A DNA stretch of 64,000 nt from Tautonia rosea (GTDB lineage: Bacteria > Planctomycetota > Planctomycetia > Isosphaerales > Isosphaeraceae), in assembly GCF_012958305.1 (NCBI RefSeq), contig NZ_JABBYO010000004.1:496001-560000 (forward strand). The letters run 5' to 3'. Numbering within the stretch: the stretch's first letter is position 1; the number at the start of each line of letters is the position of its first letter. The notes under the pieces are model-generated. The model was not told the DNA's origin and did not search any database. It was given only the letters and a program-made list of their open reading frames with translations. This document shows, piece after piece, positions 38,687 to 47,945 of the stretch. Made by a program: the position numbers and the translations under genes.

Positions 38687-39140
38687 GCGCGATTCCTCCC
38701 CGGTGATCCGGCCGGCCATCGCACGATCCGGTTCCGGGAGGAACCGGGCCGACGGGAGCCGGACCTGTCGTCGCTCAACGCGGTGTTCCGAGCCGTTCAT
38801 GGAACGGAGAATAGACTTCAGTGTCTCGGGCGGAATGGGGGATTGCCGACCGCCTCAGGCGGGAAAAGTCGAGCAAGGCCCGACCTCGTGGTCAATCCTA
38901 GCGGGCGAAGGAACGTGTCTCAAGGCCCGATCGAATTTCGAAGCGTTCGATTCGTTCAACATTTTCGGCATGTTCAGGCTAATCGGCAATGGCGAGGGAC
39001 GATCGGGCTCAGTCGGAACCGTGGTTTCGACGATGTGCAACGATGTGAGAGCTTACCAGGAATCGAGCTCTGGCCCGGTTGCGAAGGCTCCCCCGTCCCG
39101 AGTGTTTACTTGGCCGGAGGGGGGGGGAGAGGGTCGTCGT
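38687..39140. other. Divergent region upstream of the oxidase operon
   Basis: 454 bases between the cytochrome c gene and the CPBP protease gene. It should contain the operon promoter, but the best candidates are weak (minus-strand TTGACC near 38894; plus-strand TTCAAC near 38956). No gene or clear operator was recognised. Confidence 0.4.
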
Positions 39141-39872
39141 GTGGAGCGATCGGGAGGCTACTGGACGAGTTGCCGGGGGGCGTCGGCGGCCCTTCTGATG
39201 GTTCTGCCGTTGCTGGCGATCTACGAAGGGGGGATTGCGGCACTTGGCGGAGACGTGGCATTGCGGGCAGGGGTGGATGCCTGGATCGGCCGCCTGACGC
39301 CTGATCGGTTTCGGGTGCCGGACTGGGCCCCTTCGGCCGTGCTGGCGTTGGGGATCATTGCCTGGCGGATTGCCGAGCCGGGACGGTTCCGGGTGAGGTG
39401 GCTGCCTGTTGCGGTTGTTGAATGCGTGGTGCTCGGGGCTGGGTTGCTCACGATGTTCCGGGGGTTTGATCACTGGTTCGAGGGCAAGGGCGGGGCCTTG
39501 CCGATGGAGATGACGTCACAGCTCGCTCTTGATTGGAACCCCTGCGAATGGATTGGGTTGGTGGGTGCCGGAATCTTCGAGGAAGCGGTCTTCCGGCTGG
39601 GCTTGCTGGGGATCTGTTATGCCGTCCTCCGGGTCTTGCACATGCCTAACGTGCTGGCGACGGCCATGGCCGTGAGCGGTTCGGCGCTGGTCTTCTCGAT
39701 GGCGCACCATGTGGGGGAAGTGCCGGGAGCGTTTTCCTGGTCGACGTTTGTCTTTCGATGGCTGGCAGGCGTTTACTTCGCCTGGGTGATGATCTTCAGG
39801 GGGTTCGGGATCGCCGTTGGCACGCATCTCGCGTACGATCTGTTGGTGGTGGTGGATCCCTGGGCGGGTTGA
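39141..39872 (+). CDS. CPBP-family intramembrane metalloprotease
   Basis: The protein (243 residues from GTG 39141) has six or more membrane helices and the CPBP (Abi/Rce1) motifs: GIFEEAVFRLG with the EExxxR core, FSMAHHVGE with the second His, and GTHLAYDLL with the third motif. These glutamyl-type membrane proteases cut or process membrane peptides; in planctomycetes their roles are unknown. The start is uncertain: GTG 39141 has GGAGAGGG seven bases before it, whereas ATG 39033 would add 36 residues without a helix. Its stop is 63 bases before a phosphoesterase gene with a TTG start. Confidence 0.82.
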   Translation: MERSGGYWTSCRGASAALLMVLPLLAIYEGGIAALGGDVALRAGVDAWIGRLTPDRFRVPDWAPSAVLALGIIAWRIAEPGRFRVRWLPVAVVECVVLGAGLLTMFRGFDHWFEGKGGALPMEMTSQLALDWNPCEWIGLVGAGIFEEAVFRLGLLGICYAVLRVLHMPNVLATAMAVSGSALVFSMAHHVGEVPGAFSWSTFVFRWLAGVYFAWVMIFRGFGIAVGTHLAYDLLVVVDPWAG

Positions 39873-39935
39873 CGAGACGCGGGTTGAGGGCCTGGCCGCC
39901 CGGTTCACGGAGCTCAATCGTCTCGAGGAAGAACG

Positions 39936-40841
39936 TTGAAGATTGTCCATCTGTCTGATATTCACATCTGGCGATACTCAATCAATCCGGTGAAGCTTCT
40001 GGGCAAGCGAGCTGTGGGCATGGCCGAGCTGTTTACGGGCCGGGCGAAGAAGTTTCGGCTGGAACGCATGGAGGATGTGGTTGATCGGGTGAGGTCGATC
40101 AAGGCGGATCATTTGCTGATCACGGGAGACCTGACGACAACGGCATTGCGTCGCGAATTCGAGCAGGCGAGAGTCGCTCTGGAGCCGCTACTCGAGGACG
40201 CGGATCGGGTGTCGATCTTGCCGGGGAATCACGATCGATACACGTCGCATTCGGTGCGGACGCGGGCGTTTGAGCGGGTGTTCGGAGCGTTCGCTCCAAG
40301 TGATGCGTTCCCGTGGCTGAGGTATCTGCAGGATGATCGGACGGCCATTCTGGCGCTTGACGCCACTCGGTCGCACCTCTCGGCCACCGGGCGATTGCCG
40401 GAGGCACAGTTTCGTGAGGCGAGAGAATTGCTGCTGGCGTCCCATCCGAAGCCGAAGCGGTTGATCGTTGCCTGTCATTATCCGGTGGCCGCGCCGGAGG
40501 CTTATCGATCGGAGCTGCGCAAGAAACGGATGGTCAACGCGGCCGATGTGGCTCGCTGGCTGCGGCGGGTCGGTCCTCATCTCTATTGCAGTGGGCATGT
40601 GCATGCGGCCTGGGCGCATCGGCCGCACGAAGTGCCAGAGCAGCTGAGTCTGAACGCGGGGGCCCCCCTGCTCCGCGACCCGACCGGCCGCCGGCCGCCG
40701 GGGTTTCTGGAGATCGACCTGACTGAGCAATCGGTCACGGTCAAGCATCACGCCTGGACGGGGATGGACTGGTCGATCATGCCGATGGTGACGGACCTCC
40801 GCCTGTTCGGCGCTCAGGCGAGTACCGTGGTTCAGGAGTAG
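39936..40841 (+). CDS. Calcineurin-like metallophosphoesterase
   Basis: The 301-residue cytoplasmic protein has all metal-binding motifs of the family: HLSDIHIW (D-x-H), LLITGDLT, ILPGNHDRY, IVACHYPV and CSGHVHAAW. It resembles CpdA-type 3',5'-cyclic nucleotide phosphodiesterases and related enzymes, but the substrate cannot be assigned. The start is a TTG at 39936 preceded by GAGGAAG at suitable distance; it gives MKIVHLSDIHI, the usual N-terminus. It converges with zwf, 45 bases away. Confidence 0.9.
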   Translation: MKIVHLSDIHIWRYSINPVKLLGKRAVGMAELFTGRAKKFRLERMEDVVDRVRSIKADHLLITGDLTTTALRREFEQARVALEPLLEDADRVSILPGNHDRYTSHSVRTRAFERVFGAFAPSDAFPWLRYLQDDRTAILALDATRSHLSATGRLPEAQFREARELLLASHPKPKRLIVACHYPVAAPEAYRSELRKKRMVNAADVARWLRRVGPHLYCSGHVHAAWAHRPHEVPEQLSLNAGAPLLRDPTGRRPPGFLEIDLTEQSVTVKHHAWTGMDWSIMPMVTDLRLFGAQASTVVQE

Positions 40842-40880
40842 GCATGAAGAGGCGATCGACCGACAAGGTTGCGCCGAGCC

Positions 40881-40897
40881 GGCGGCTCAGAGCCGCC
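40881..40897. terminator. Short GC palindrome at the zwf stop codon
   Basis: GGCGGCTC and GAGCCGCC form an 8-bp inverted repeat around one base, so a three-base loop is realistic. It contains the zwf stop (40887-40889) and lies between convergent genes. It may act as a weak terminator; no T run follows. Confidence 0.3.
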
Positions 40898-42446
40898 GCC
40901 AGCGAATCTCGTTCTCGGCAGCGAGGGTGTCGGCGGCATCGGGGCCCCAGGAGCCAGCCTCGTAGGAGTGAGGAGGAGGGGCGCCGGGTCGGTTCCAGGC
41001 GTCAAGGACTGGGGTGATGAATTGCCAGGCGGCCTCGACCTCGTCGGTACGGGTAAAGAGGGTAGGATCACCGAGCATCACGTCGAGCAAGAGGCGCTGA
41101 TAGGCTTCGGGAGCGGGGCGAGCGAAGGCGGTGCCGTAGCGGAAATCCATACGGACGGAGCGGAGGCGGCGGCGGGAGCCGGGGATCTTGGCCTGAAAAC
41201 CGAGGCTAGTCCCTTCCTTCGGCTGGATGTTGAGGATGAGCTGATTGACGGCCGAGCCACCTTCGGTGTCGGCCTCGAAGAAGTTGGTGGGAGGGTTGCG
41301 GAACTCGATGGCGATCTCCGTCGCTCGCTTGGGAAGCCGCTTGCCGGTCCGGAGCAGGAAGGGGACGCCGGCCCATCGCCAGGTGTTGAGCATGACGCGG
41401 AGGGCGACGTAGGTTTCGGTCGTCGAGTCGGGGGCGACCCCTTTTTCCTGGAGGAAGCCGATGACGTCTTCTCCCTGGAGCGATCCGGCTGCGTACTGGG
41501 CGCGGACGACATGCTGGTCGACCTGCTCGGGGGTCCATCGGGGGAGGGTCTGGAGAATCTTGACCTTTTCGGTCCGGACCGAGTCGGCCGAGAGGTCGAC
41601 GGGAGGCTCCATCGCCACGAGGCAGAGCAACTGCATCATGTGGTTCTGGACCATGTCTCGGATCGCCCCTGCACCGTCGTAGAAGGCTCCTCGGCCGCCG
41701 GCCATGCCTTCACGCTCGGCGACAGTGATCTGAACCGAGGCGATGTGGCGGCGGTTCCAGATCGGCTCGAAGATGGCGTTGCCGAAGCGAAGGGCGAGGA
41801 TGTTCTGGACGGTTTCCTTGCCGAGATAATGGTCGATTCGGTAAATCTGCCGCTCGTCGAGCACGGATTGCAGCTCTCGGTTGAGCTGCCGGGCGCTTTG
41901 CAAGTCGTGGCCGAACGGTTTCTCGACGACGACGCGGGACCAGGGAGCGTCTTGATAGCCGGGGTAAATCAGGCCGGCATCGCCGAGCTGGGAAACGATC
42001 GGGGCAAAGAATTCGGGAGCGACGGCGAGGTAGAACAGGCGATTGCCGCGTGTTTCGTGAGAGCGATCGACCTCCTCCAATCGTTCGCGGAGTTTGACGA
42101 AGGACTCGGGGTTGTCGAGATTGCCTTCGACAAAGACAAGATGCGGGGCGAACCGTTGCCAGGCGGTGTCGAAGTCACGACCGTCGTTTTCCTTGGCGAG
42201 GGTTTCCCGAAGATTCTCGCGGAACTGGTCATCGCTCCAGGGTCTTCGGCCGAAGCCGACGACGGCGAACCCCGCAGGCAGGTCGCCCGAGAGTGCCAGC
42301 TCGAACAGGGCGGGGGCGAGCTTTCGGTGGGTCAGGTCGCCGGTCGAGCCGAACAGAACGATGGCGCAGGGATCGGCCCCAGAGGTTTGCGGCAGATGCT
42401 CGCGCAGGGGGTTTGTGCTGCCATCGTCTGGGCTCGATGCCGCCAT
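40887..42446 (-). CDS. zwf: Glucose-6-phosphate 1-dehydrogenase
   Basis: Zwf oxidises glucose-6-phosphate to 6-phosphogluconolactone with NADP(+), feeding the oxidative pentose phosphate pathway. The 519-residue protein has the nucleotide-binding FGSTGDLTHRKL (residues 32-43), the EKPFG strand and the substrate signature RIDHYLGKE with R203, D205, H206 and K210. The C-terminal beta-sheet domain is complete (RTGKRLPKRATEIAIEF, LLLDVMLGDPTLFTRTDEVE). It is the last gene of a minus-strand set after tsaB and a methyltransferase, 110 bases behind the latter. No 6-phosphogluconolactonase gene is adjacent. Confidence 0.97.
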   Translation of the reverse strand: MAASSPDDGSTNPLREHLPQTSGADPCAIVLFGSTGDLTHRKLAPALFELALSGDLPAGFAVVGFGRRPWSDDQFRENLRETLAKENDGRDFDTAWQRFAPHLVFVEGNLDNPESFVKLRERLEEVDRSHETRGNRLFYLAVAPEFFAPIVSQLGDAGLIYPGYQDAPWSRVVVEKPFGHDLQSARQLNRELQSVLDERQIYRIDHYLGKETVQNILALRFGNAIFEPIWNRRHIASVQITVAEREGMAGGRGAFYDGAGAIRDMVQNHMMQLLCLVAMEPPVDLSADSVRTEKVKILQTLPRWTPEQVDQHVVRAQYAAGSLQGEDVIGFLQEKGVAPDSTTETYVALRVMLNTWRWAGVPFLLRTGKRLPKRATEIAIEFRNPPTNFFEADTEGGSAVNQLILNIQPKEGTSLGFQAKIPGSRRRLRSVRMDFRYGTAFARPAPEAYQRLLLDVMLGDPTLFTRTDEVEAAWQFITPVLDAWNRPGAPPPHSYEAGSWGPDAADTLAAENEIRWRRL

Positions 42447-42555
42447 CCGTACCGCCTCCGGGCCTCGTTGTGAGTCTCGCGTGTGGAGCGTGGTTCGAAG
42501 TGTACGTCAGAACGCCCGAAGGCTTCAAGCGGACGAACGGTCGGGGACGATCAGG

Positions 42556-43395
42556 TCACGCTTCGGGCCGACGACCGGCGAGGTTGATGCCGTTGCCTTG
42601 CCCCTTGTGATAATAGGTCTGACGTGCCGAGAGATCTTCGATGTCCACGAGACCAGCCTCGCGGAACCAGGAGGAAACCTCCTCGAAGGTGTGCCTTGAG
42701 GCGTACTTCGGCGCGTACCAGTCGAGCGTGTCGCAGACGCGGACCTCAGGATCGGGGTGCATCGAAACGCCGATGGTCAGGACGTTGAGTGCGACACCGG
42801 ACCGCGCAATGAGGCGGTTCGGGCTGTTCATCAGGCGGCGCTTCAGGCCGCCGATCGGCGCGGACCAGCGGCTGAGCGTTTCGAGTACCGAGACGGGGAG
42901 GCGAGTCGAGATGGCGCGATGGGCCTCGATGATCACCTCCAGTGCGGGACGCTCCTTCTGGTAAACCCAAATGGCGATGCGGCCCCCCGGTTTGAGGCGC
43001 CGCGCGAGGGAGAGGAAGGCGCGGCGAGGATCGGGCGTGTGGTCAAGGACACCGAGAGAGTAGATATGGTCGAACGTTCCTTCCAGCAGAGGGAGGCGGA
43101 AGAGATCGGCACGGAGCAGGCCGACGATCGGCAGGTCGGCGTTGAGGTCTCGGGCGGCCTGGACGGCCTCGCTCAGGTCGATACCGACAACGCGGGCGCC
43201 GGCCTCGGCGGCGACTCGGACGTAGCGACCCATGCCGCAACCGCCGTCGAGGACGAGAGAACCGGCGAGATCGGCGCCGGTCAATCCGGTCCGATTGCGG
43301 AAGGTTGCGCGGTCTTCCTCCGGGCGGAGAATCCGGTAGCGGTTCCATTGGAGCGAGTAGGTCGAGATGGTGCGCGACTGGGTGAGATCGGGCAT
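42556..43395 (-). CDS. Class I SAM-dependent methyltransferase
   Basis: The 279-residue protein is a Rossmann-fold methyltransferase. The SAM-binding loop is VLDGGCGMGRYVRVAAEAGA, the acidic strand end is VVGIDLSEAV, and post-motif blocks are DHIYSLGVLDHTPDP and LKPGGRIAIWVYQKE. The C-terminal part (about residues 160-279) is variable and may recognise the acceptor. Its short N-terminus (WNRYRILRPEEDRATFRNRTG) is like methyltransferases of lipid or sugar metabolism, but no acceptor can be named. It is 33 bases behind tsaB and probably co-transcribed. Confidence 0.88.
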   Translation of the reverse strand: MPDLTQSRTISTYSLQWNRYRILRPEEDRATFRNRTGLTGADLAGSLVLDGGCGMGRYVRVAAEAGARVVGIDLSEAVQAARDLNADLPIVGLLRADLFRLPLLEGTFDHIYSLGVLDHTPDPRRAFLSLARRLKPGGRIAIWVYQKERPALEVIIEAHRAISTRLPVSVLETLSRWSAPIGGLKRRLMNSPNRLIARSGVALNVLTIGVSMHPDPEVRVCDTLDWYAPKYASRHTFEEVSSWFREAGLVDIEDLSARQTYYHKGQGNGINLAGRRPEA

Positions 43396-43428
43396 CGTGC
43401 GGCGGTTCCGGTTCCGGTGCGGCCGGGA

Positions 43429-44115
43429 TCAATGAGGCAGAGCGTCGCGTTTATCCTCGGCGGCGCTGCGGCGGAGGTATCGCGGTTCCAAAGTCCAGGG
43501 ATTGGCCAGATCACCGTCGGCGAGCGCCCGGGCGGCGAGGTCGAGCAGGACGCGACCGTGGGGCCTGGCCAGTTCGGGAGGGCCGATCGTGGCATGGTCG
43601 GGAATCGCTGCGGCGATTCGGTCGGGAGTCGGACACAGGACATAAGCCCCGGTCGGAAGGTCGGCGGCCCAGGTGTCGGCCGGCATGATCCGGTCGGTTG
43701 ATTCGCGGAGCAAGGGGTCGCCAGGAGCGTTTCGGCGAAAGGAGGCTGAGAAGAGGTCGCCGCGTTGGGCGTCGATTGCAGGGACGACCTGGAGGGCTTC
43801 AATGGGAGCGTTGCAGGCAAGGATTTCCAGGGTCGAGACGGGGACGATCGGGCAACCGATGGCGAAGGCGAGTGTTTTGGCCGCCGTGACCCCGACGCGG
43901 AGTCCGGTAAACGATCCGGGACCGATGGCGACAGCCACGGCGTCGAGGTCGTGGGGTCGAAGACCGGCGCGGTCGAGCAGGTCGCGGATTGCCGGGACGA
44001 GCAAGCGGCCATGCTTGGGTCCGGGCTCGGGCTGAACGATCAGGCATTCACCGTCGTCGAGCCCAAGCGCGACGGCGGAGTGAAGTGTCGAGGTGTCGAG
44101 GGCCAGAAGGTTCAC
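43429..44115 (-). CDS. tsaB: tRNA threonylcarbamoyladenosine biosynthesis protein TsaB
   Basis: TsaB is the inactive partner of TsaD in making t6A37 of ANN-decoding tRNAs. The 228-residue protein has the ASKHA-type N-terminus NLLALDTSTLHSAVAL and the diagnostic AVAIGPGSFTGLRVGVTAAK, followed by PAIDAQRGDLFSASF. GTG 44115 is used because GAGGAAGA lies eight bases upstream and it starts directly at the first strand; an ATG 17 codons earlier adds a polar, non-conserved segment. It heads the tsaB-methyltransferase-zwf set and is divergent from the phosphoesterase gene. Confidence 0.93.
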   Translation of the reverse strand: MNLLALDTSTLHSAVALGLDDGECLIVQPEPGPKHGRLLVPAIRDLLDRAGLRPHDLDAVAVAIGPGSFTGLRVGVTAAKTLAFAIGCPIVPVSTLEILACNAPIEALQVVPAIDAQRGDLFSASFRRNAPGDPLLRESTDRIMPADTWAADLPTGAYVLCPTPDRIAAAIPDHATIGPPELARPHGRVLLDLAARALADGDLANPWTLEPRYLRRSAAEDKRDALPH

Positions 44116-44191
44116 CGGGCGTCTTCCTCGCGAGGATTGGGTCGCCGAAGGGGAGGACTGACGCATCCTGGCGTGCCATCCCGGCTTGGGC

Positions 44192-44221
44192 TTGACCCTC
44201 CCGCGTTCCTGATTCTACGAT
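44192..44221 (+). promoter_or_regulatory. Candidate sigma-70 promoter for the 44325 gene
   Basis: TTGACC (44192-44197) and TACGAT (44216-44221) are separated by 18 bases, giving five and four matches to consensus. It lies in the divergent region, with about 95 bases of leader before the GTG start. Confidence 0.4.
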
Positions 44222-44324
44222 ACCCTATTCTGACCATCAGAGAAACTCAAACGAAACCGGTCTCCGTCCGCGCGACGCCAGCCTCCCGTCGTGCGTCTTA
44301 CCGGTTCGGTCCGGAGATCCTCCC

Positions 44325-45137
44325 GTGCGTCGAGCCCTGATCAGTGATATTCACGGGAATCTCGAAGCGTTGGAGGCCGTGCTTGATGATATTCAACAGC
44401 AGCGGATTGACGAGATCTTCTGCCTGGGTGACATCATCGGGTATGGCCCGAACCCAAGGGAGTGCATCGACCTGGTGATGCAGAATTGCGAGGTTTCGCT
44501 GCTTGGCAACCACGACGAAGGGGCCCTGTTCGATCCGAATGGATTCAATATCGGAGCGGAACGGGCCATCTTCTGGACTCGCGATCAGCTGGAAACCGGT
44601 GGCGACTCGGCACAGCGAGAACGGCGCTGGGATTTCCTCTCAGAACTGCATCGGACCTATCGAACTGGACCGTATCTGTTTGTGCATGGTTCGCCCCGGA
44701 ACCCGTTGAGCGAGTACATTTTTCCGGAAGACATCTATAATCAGCGGAAAATGGAACGCCTGTTTCAACTGGTGGAGCACTATTGTTTCCAGGGTCATAC
44801 GCATGTCCCCGGAATTTTTACCGAGGGGTACCAATTTTACGCTCCCGAGGAGATCGACCACGAGTATACGCTGGGAGACGGCAAGGTGATGGTCAACGTC
44901 GGCTCGGTGGGTCAGCCGAGGGATGGCGACAATCGAGCCTGTTACCTGATCGTGGAAGACAGTTTGACCTCTGGATCCGACGCCGAGGCGGATGGTGAGA
45001 CGTCTGCACCGCCCTCGGGTCCGACTCGGCTGTTCTACCGTCGCATTCCTTACGATTTCGAGTCGACGATTGAAAAGATCTACGCCATTTCTGAGTTGGA
45101 GCCGTTCCTGGGCGATCGGCTTCGACAGGGACGTTAA
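44325..45137 (+). CDS. YfcE/MJ0936-like metallophosphoesterase
   Basis: The 270-residue protein has the compact phosphoesterase motifs [13 protein letters not shown] (D-x-H), [33 protein letters not shown] and [10 protein letters not shown], as in the YfcE/MJ0936 group. A polar insert ([19 protein letters not shown]) near the C-terminus is unusual. The substrate is unknown; characterised relatives cleave phosphodiesters in vitro. The start is GTG 44325 with GGAG about eight bases before it, giving [11 protein letters not shown]. It is transcribed away from tsaB. Confidence 0.9.
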   Translation: MRRALISDIHGNLEALEAVLDDIQQQRIDEIFCLGDIIGYGPNPRECIDLVMQNCEVSLLGNHDEGALFDPNGFNIGAERAIFWTRDQLETGGDSAQRERRWDFLSELHRTYRTGPYLFVHGSPRNPLSEYIFPEDIYNQRKMERLFQLVEHYCFQGHTHVPGIFTEGYQFYAPEEIDHEYTLGDGKVMVNVGSVGQPRDGDNRACYLIVEDSLTSGSDAEADGETSAPPSGPTRLFYRRIPYDFESTIEKIYAISELEPFLGDRLRQGR

Positions 45138-45504
45138 GGCAAACGATCGTCGCCAATGGTCGTGTCGATCCGTTCGAGCGACCCTTGCCGGGCTCGACCG
45201 ATCGGAAGCAGGCCATTTGTCCTGAGTGAGGGAAGGTGTTCGCGAGCCACCACGACCCGATTGTCAGGGCGTTCGGTCATGAAACCCTTGCTCATTCGGC
45301 TGGAACGTTGTCCCAAGCGATGTCAATGGCACGCGTTGAAATTCTTGCCTGACGTGTGAGAGTCGAACCACTCTCGGACAGAGGTGAGGACGCTCGGTTC
45401 CGATCCAAGTGTTCGTAAGAATCGTTGGAACAATGTTCCCTGTCACCGCCTGATTTGCATTATCCTCCATTCGTTGATTCCCCGATCCCAAGGTTCCCGA
45501 GCCG
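45138..45504. other. Region upstream of yidC
   Basis: 367 bases with no supported gene. It contains the small palindrome at 45427-45439. No convincing -35/-10 pair was found. Confidence 0.4.
45427..45439. promoter_or_regulatory. Palindrome upstream of yidC
   Basis: GGAACAATGTTCC is a perfect inverted repeat of six bases around one central base, 65 bases before the yidC start. It could be an operator. The GAAC-N3-GTTC spacing differs from Gram-positive LexA boxes (N4). Confidence 0.25.
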
Positions 45505-47847
45505 ATGAGCACCGAGCCGAATCCCAGCCAGGATCCGAAGCGACTGTTCCTGTTTATGATCTTGTCGCTGATCCTGATCACCGGGACGAACTACACGCTC
45601 AGTCGTCTCGGCCTACTTCCTGAGCGCGAGCCCGAGGCACCACAGGCTGCCGAGGCGGATCTGGCCGATCCGAACATCAAGCCCGATGCCGAGGAGCTTG
45701 CCGACGCGGTGGACCCCGCCGGAGATCGTTCGGAAGCTGCGAGCGGTTCGGATGCTCCTGTCCTCGATTCGGTCGCTTCGGCGGTTGAGGAGGAGCAAGA
45801 TCGGCCGGCTGCCACGGTGGATCCTGGAGTGCTCATTCTTGGGTCGGTCGAGGAGTCCGAGACCGACGGCTATCATCTTCAGGTCGTTGCAGAGCAGCGA
45901 GGGGCGAGTGTTCGCAGCATTCGATCTGCGCAGCACAACGCGGAGTATCAAGAAGGAGAGCCTCGAAAACGGCCGATGACCCTGGTGCGCTCGGTCATTC
46001 CCGAGCATCGGCCGCTAGCGGTGCAACTGCTGAACGTGACGGATGACGGGGTATTCCGGCCGATTTCCGACCTGGATCGGCGTCTCTGGCAGGTGCTGGT
46101 CGGCGGCGTCCCGTTCGAGGAACTGGATGAGGCGGCCCAGGCCGAGGCCGATCCGGTGGCGATCCTTCGGGACGATCAGGGGAACGAGATTGGCCAGCAG
46201 CTGAGTTTCCGCACCACGATCCGCGAGCCGGCCGATTTGCCCCCTGTTGTCGTCACAAAGACATACCGATTGCTCAAAGGAACAGATACCGTTGCGCTGG
46301 ACCTGACCTTTGAATTGCCGGATGGGGTGCGAGAGCCTCGGGAACTGCTGTATCGTCTGGATGGACCATCGGGAATCCCGATCGAGGGAGAGTGGTATAC
46401 GCATACCTTCCGGAATTCCTATTTCGGCAAAGGGAAGGAAGGGAATACCGTTGAGGTCGTGACGTACTCGTCTTACGACGTCGCCAAGAATCCCGAATAC
46501 TACATCAATAACGTCTATCCGACGATCTTCGCGGGGGTCGAGAACCAGTACTTCGCCACCTTCTTGAAGCCTGAAAAACCGGCCGATCAGGTGGCTGAGG
46601 CGGTCATGACGGTGGTCGACGCCGATCCGAACGAGCTGAAAAAGGCCGATGTGGCGGTGGACCTGATCTCGAAGCCGGTCGAGGTCGAGCCTGGATCGAA
46701 GACAACGCATTCATATGATGTTTTCGCAGGCCCGAAGACCGAGACGGCGTTGCTGCCGTTCGGCGCCGAAGAGCTGGGGATCTATCGTCAGGTAGGCCGG
46801 ATTCCGGTCATTGGCTGGCTGCTGGACCTGATCTGGGCGATTGTCGATCCGATCGTCGCCTTGCTCTCTGTGTATATCATCATTCCGTTGCTGGCGGGAA
46901 TTTACTCGCTGACGGAGACGATTGCCGGCTGGTTCGGCGGGACGAGGGGCAGTTACGGCATTGCGATCATCTTGCTGACGGTGGTTGTCCGGCTCGCACT
47001 GTTCCCGTTGAGCCGAAAACAGGCGGCCTCGGCCAAGAAGATGCAGGACCTGGCGCCTCACATGGCGGCCCTCCGAGAGAAGTACAAGGACGATCGCGAG
47101 AAGATTGCCCAGGAAACCTTCGCTCTGTATCGCAAGTACGGCATCAACCCGCTTGGTGGCTGCTTGCCGGTCTTCATCCAGATTCCGATCTTCATGACGC
47201 TCTGGCGGGTGTTGAACGTTAGCGTGTCGTTGAGGCAGGCACAATTTCTCTGGATCGACAATCTGGCCGCGCCGGACATGCTGTACAAGCTGCCGTTTAC
47301 GCTGCCGTTGCTGGGGCCGTACTTCAACCTCTTACCGCTCGGGGTCATCGGCCTGTTCCTGCTGCAGATGAAGCTGTTTACGCCTCCGGCAACCACGCCG
47401 GAACAGGAAGCCCAGCAGCGAATCATGAAGTTCATGATGGTCTTCATGATGCTCATGTTTTATCGCGTGCCTGCCGGACTGGCCTTGTACTTCATTACCA
47501 GTAGTGTCTGGTCGATCAGCGAGCGTTTGCTCTTGCCGAAGGTGAGCAAGACCCCAACGATTGGCACCGACGGCGAGGAAGGCCCCGACCGAGACGGCAA
47601 GGGCAGAGGCCCCGGCGGGAGCGACAAGGGTCCTGATTCCAATGGCGGATCCGGCGGTTGGCTCTCCCGGAAGTTGAACGATTTGCTCCAGGAAGCTTCC
47701 AAAGAAACGACCTACCGCCGAGAGGAACTGGAGCGGAAGCGACGAGAACTGGAACGTTCCGGGGCGTCTTCCACCCCCGGTCCCGGTCCTGATCCGAGCC
47801 GATCGCGACCGAATAAAAAGAAGACCAAGCCAGGCAAGCGGCGCTGA
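45505..47847 (+). CDS. yidC: Membrane protein insertase YidC
   Basis: YidC inserts and folds membrane proteins alone or with SecYEG. The 780-residue protein has an N-terminal anchor (residues 13-33), an Ala/Glu-rich linker and a large periplasmic beta-domain (about 110-420, including EGEWYTHTFRNSYFGKGKEG). The conserved insertase core follows (about 430-685): GSYGIAIILLTVVVRLALFP, HMAALREKYKDDREKIAQET, GINPLGGCLPVFIQIPIFMT and FMMLMFYRVPAGLALYFITS. A long basic C-terminal tail, ending KKKTKPGKRR, is suited to ribosome contact. It heads a yidC-mnmE-ribokinase set; rpmH and rnpA, often adjacent, are not here. Confidence 0.96.
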   Translation: MSTEPNPSQDPKRLFLFMILSLILITGTNYTLSRLGLLPEREPEAPQAAEADLADPNIKPDAEELADAVDPAGDRSEAASGSDAPVLDSVASAVEEEQDRPAATVDPGVLILGSVEESETDGYHLQVVAEQRGASVRSIRSAQHNAEYQEGEPRKRPMTLVRSVIPEHRPLAVQLLNVTDDGVFRPISDLDRRLWQVLVGGVPFEELDEAAQAEADPVAILRDDQGNEIGQQLSFRTTIREPADLPPVVVTKTYRLLKGTDTVALDLTFELPDGVREPRELLYRLDGPSGIPIEGEWYTHTFRNSYFGKGKEGNTVEVVTYSSYDVAKNPEYYINNVYPTIFAGVENQYFATFLKPEKPADQVAEAVMTVVDADPNELKKADVAVDLISKPVEVEPGSKTTHSYDVFAGPKTETALLPFGAEELGIYRQVGRIPVIGWLLDLIWAIVDPIVALLSVYIIIPLLAGIYSLTETIAGWFGGTRGSYGIAIILLTVVVRLALFPLSRKQAASAKKMQDLAPHMAALREKYKDDREKIAQETFALYRKYGINPLGGCLPVFIQIPIFMTLWRVLNVSVSLRQAQFLWIDNLAAPDMLYKLPFTLPLLGPYFNLLPLGVIGLFLLQMKLFTPPATTPEQEAQQRIMKFMMVFMMLMFYRVPAGLALYFITSSVWSISERLLLPKVSKTPTIGTDGEEGPDRDGKGRGPGGSDKGPDSNGGSGGWLSRKLNDLLQEASKETTYRREELERKRRELERSGASSTPGPGPDPSRSRPNKKKTKPGKRR

Positions 47848-47945
47848 GCGTCGATTCCGAAGGCGGGGCCTGGTGCGTTCCGCTTCCGTACGGATCGTCG
47901 CGGCCGAAGCTGCCGCCAGTCCGGCCACGGTGAGCCAAACCCTCG

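Noticed and set aside
37469-39304. 611-codon open frame antisense to the cytochrome c gene
   Set aside because: Shadow of a gene with two haem motifs and a lipoprotein leader on the other strand.
45325-45355. Sigma-54 promoter suggested by TGGCACG and a later TTGC
   Set aside because: The spacing between the elements is eleven bases rather than four to five.
45427-45439. LexA (SOS) box before yidC
   Set aside because: The half-sites are three bases apart, not four as in GAAC-N4-GTTC boxes, and yidC is not an SOS gene.
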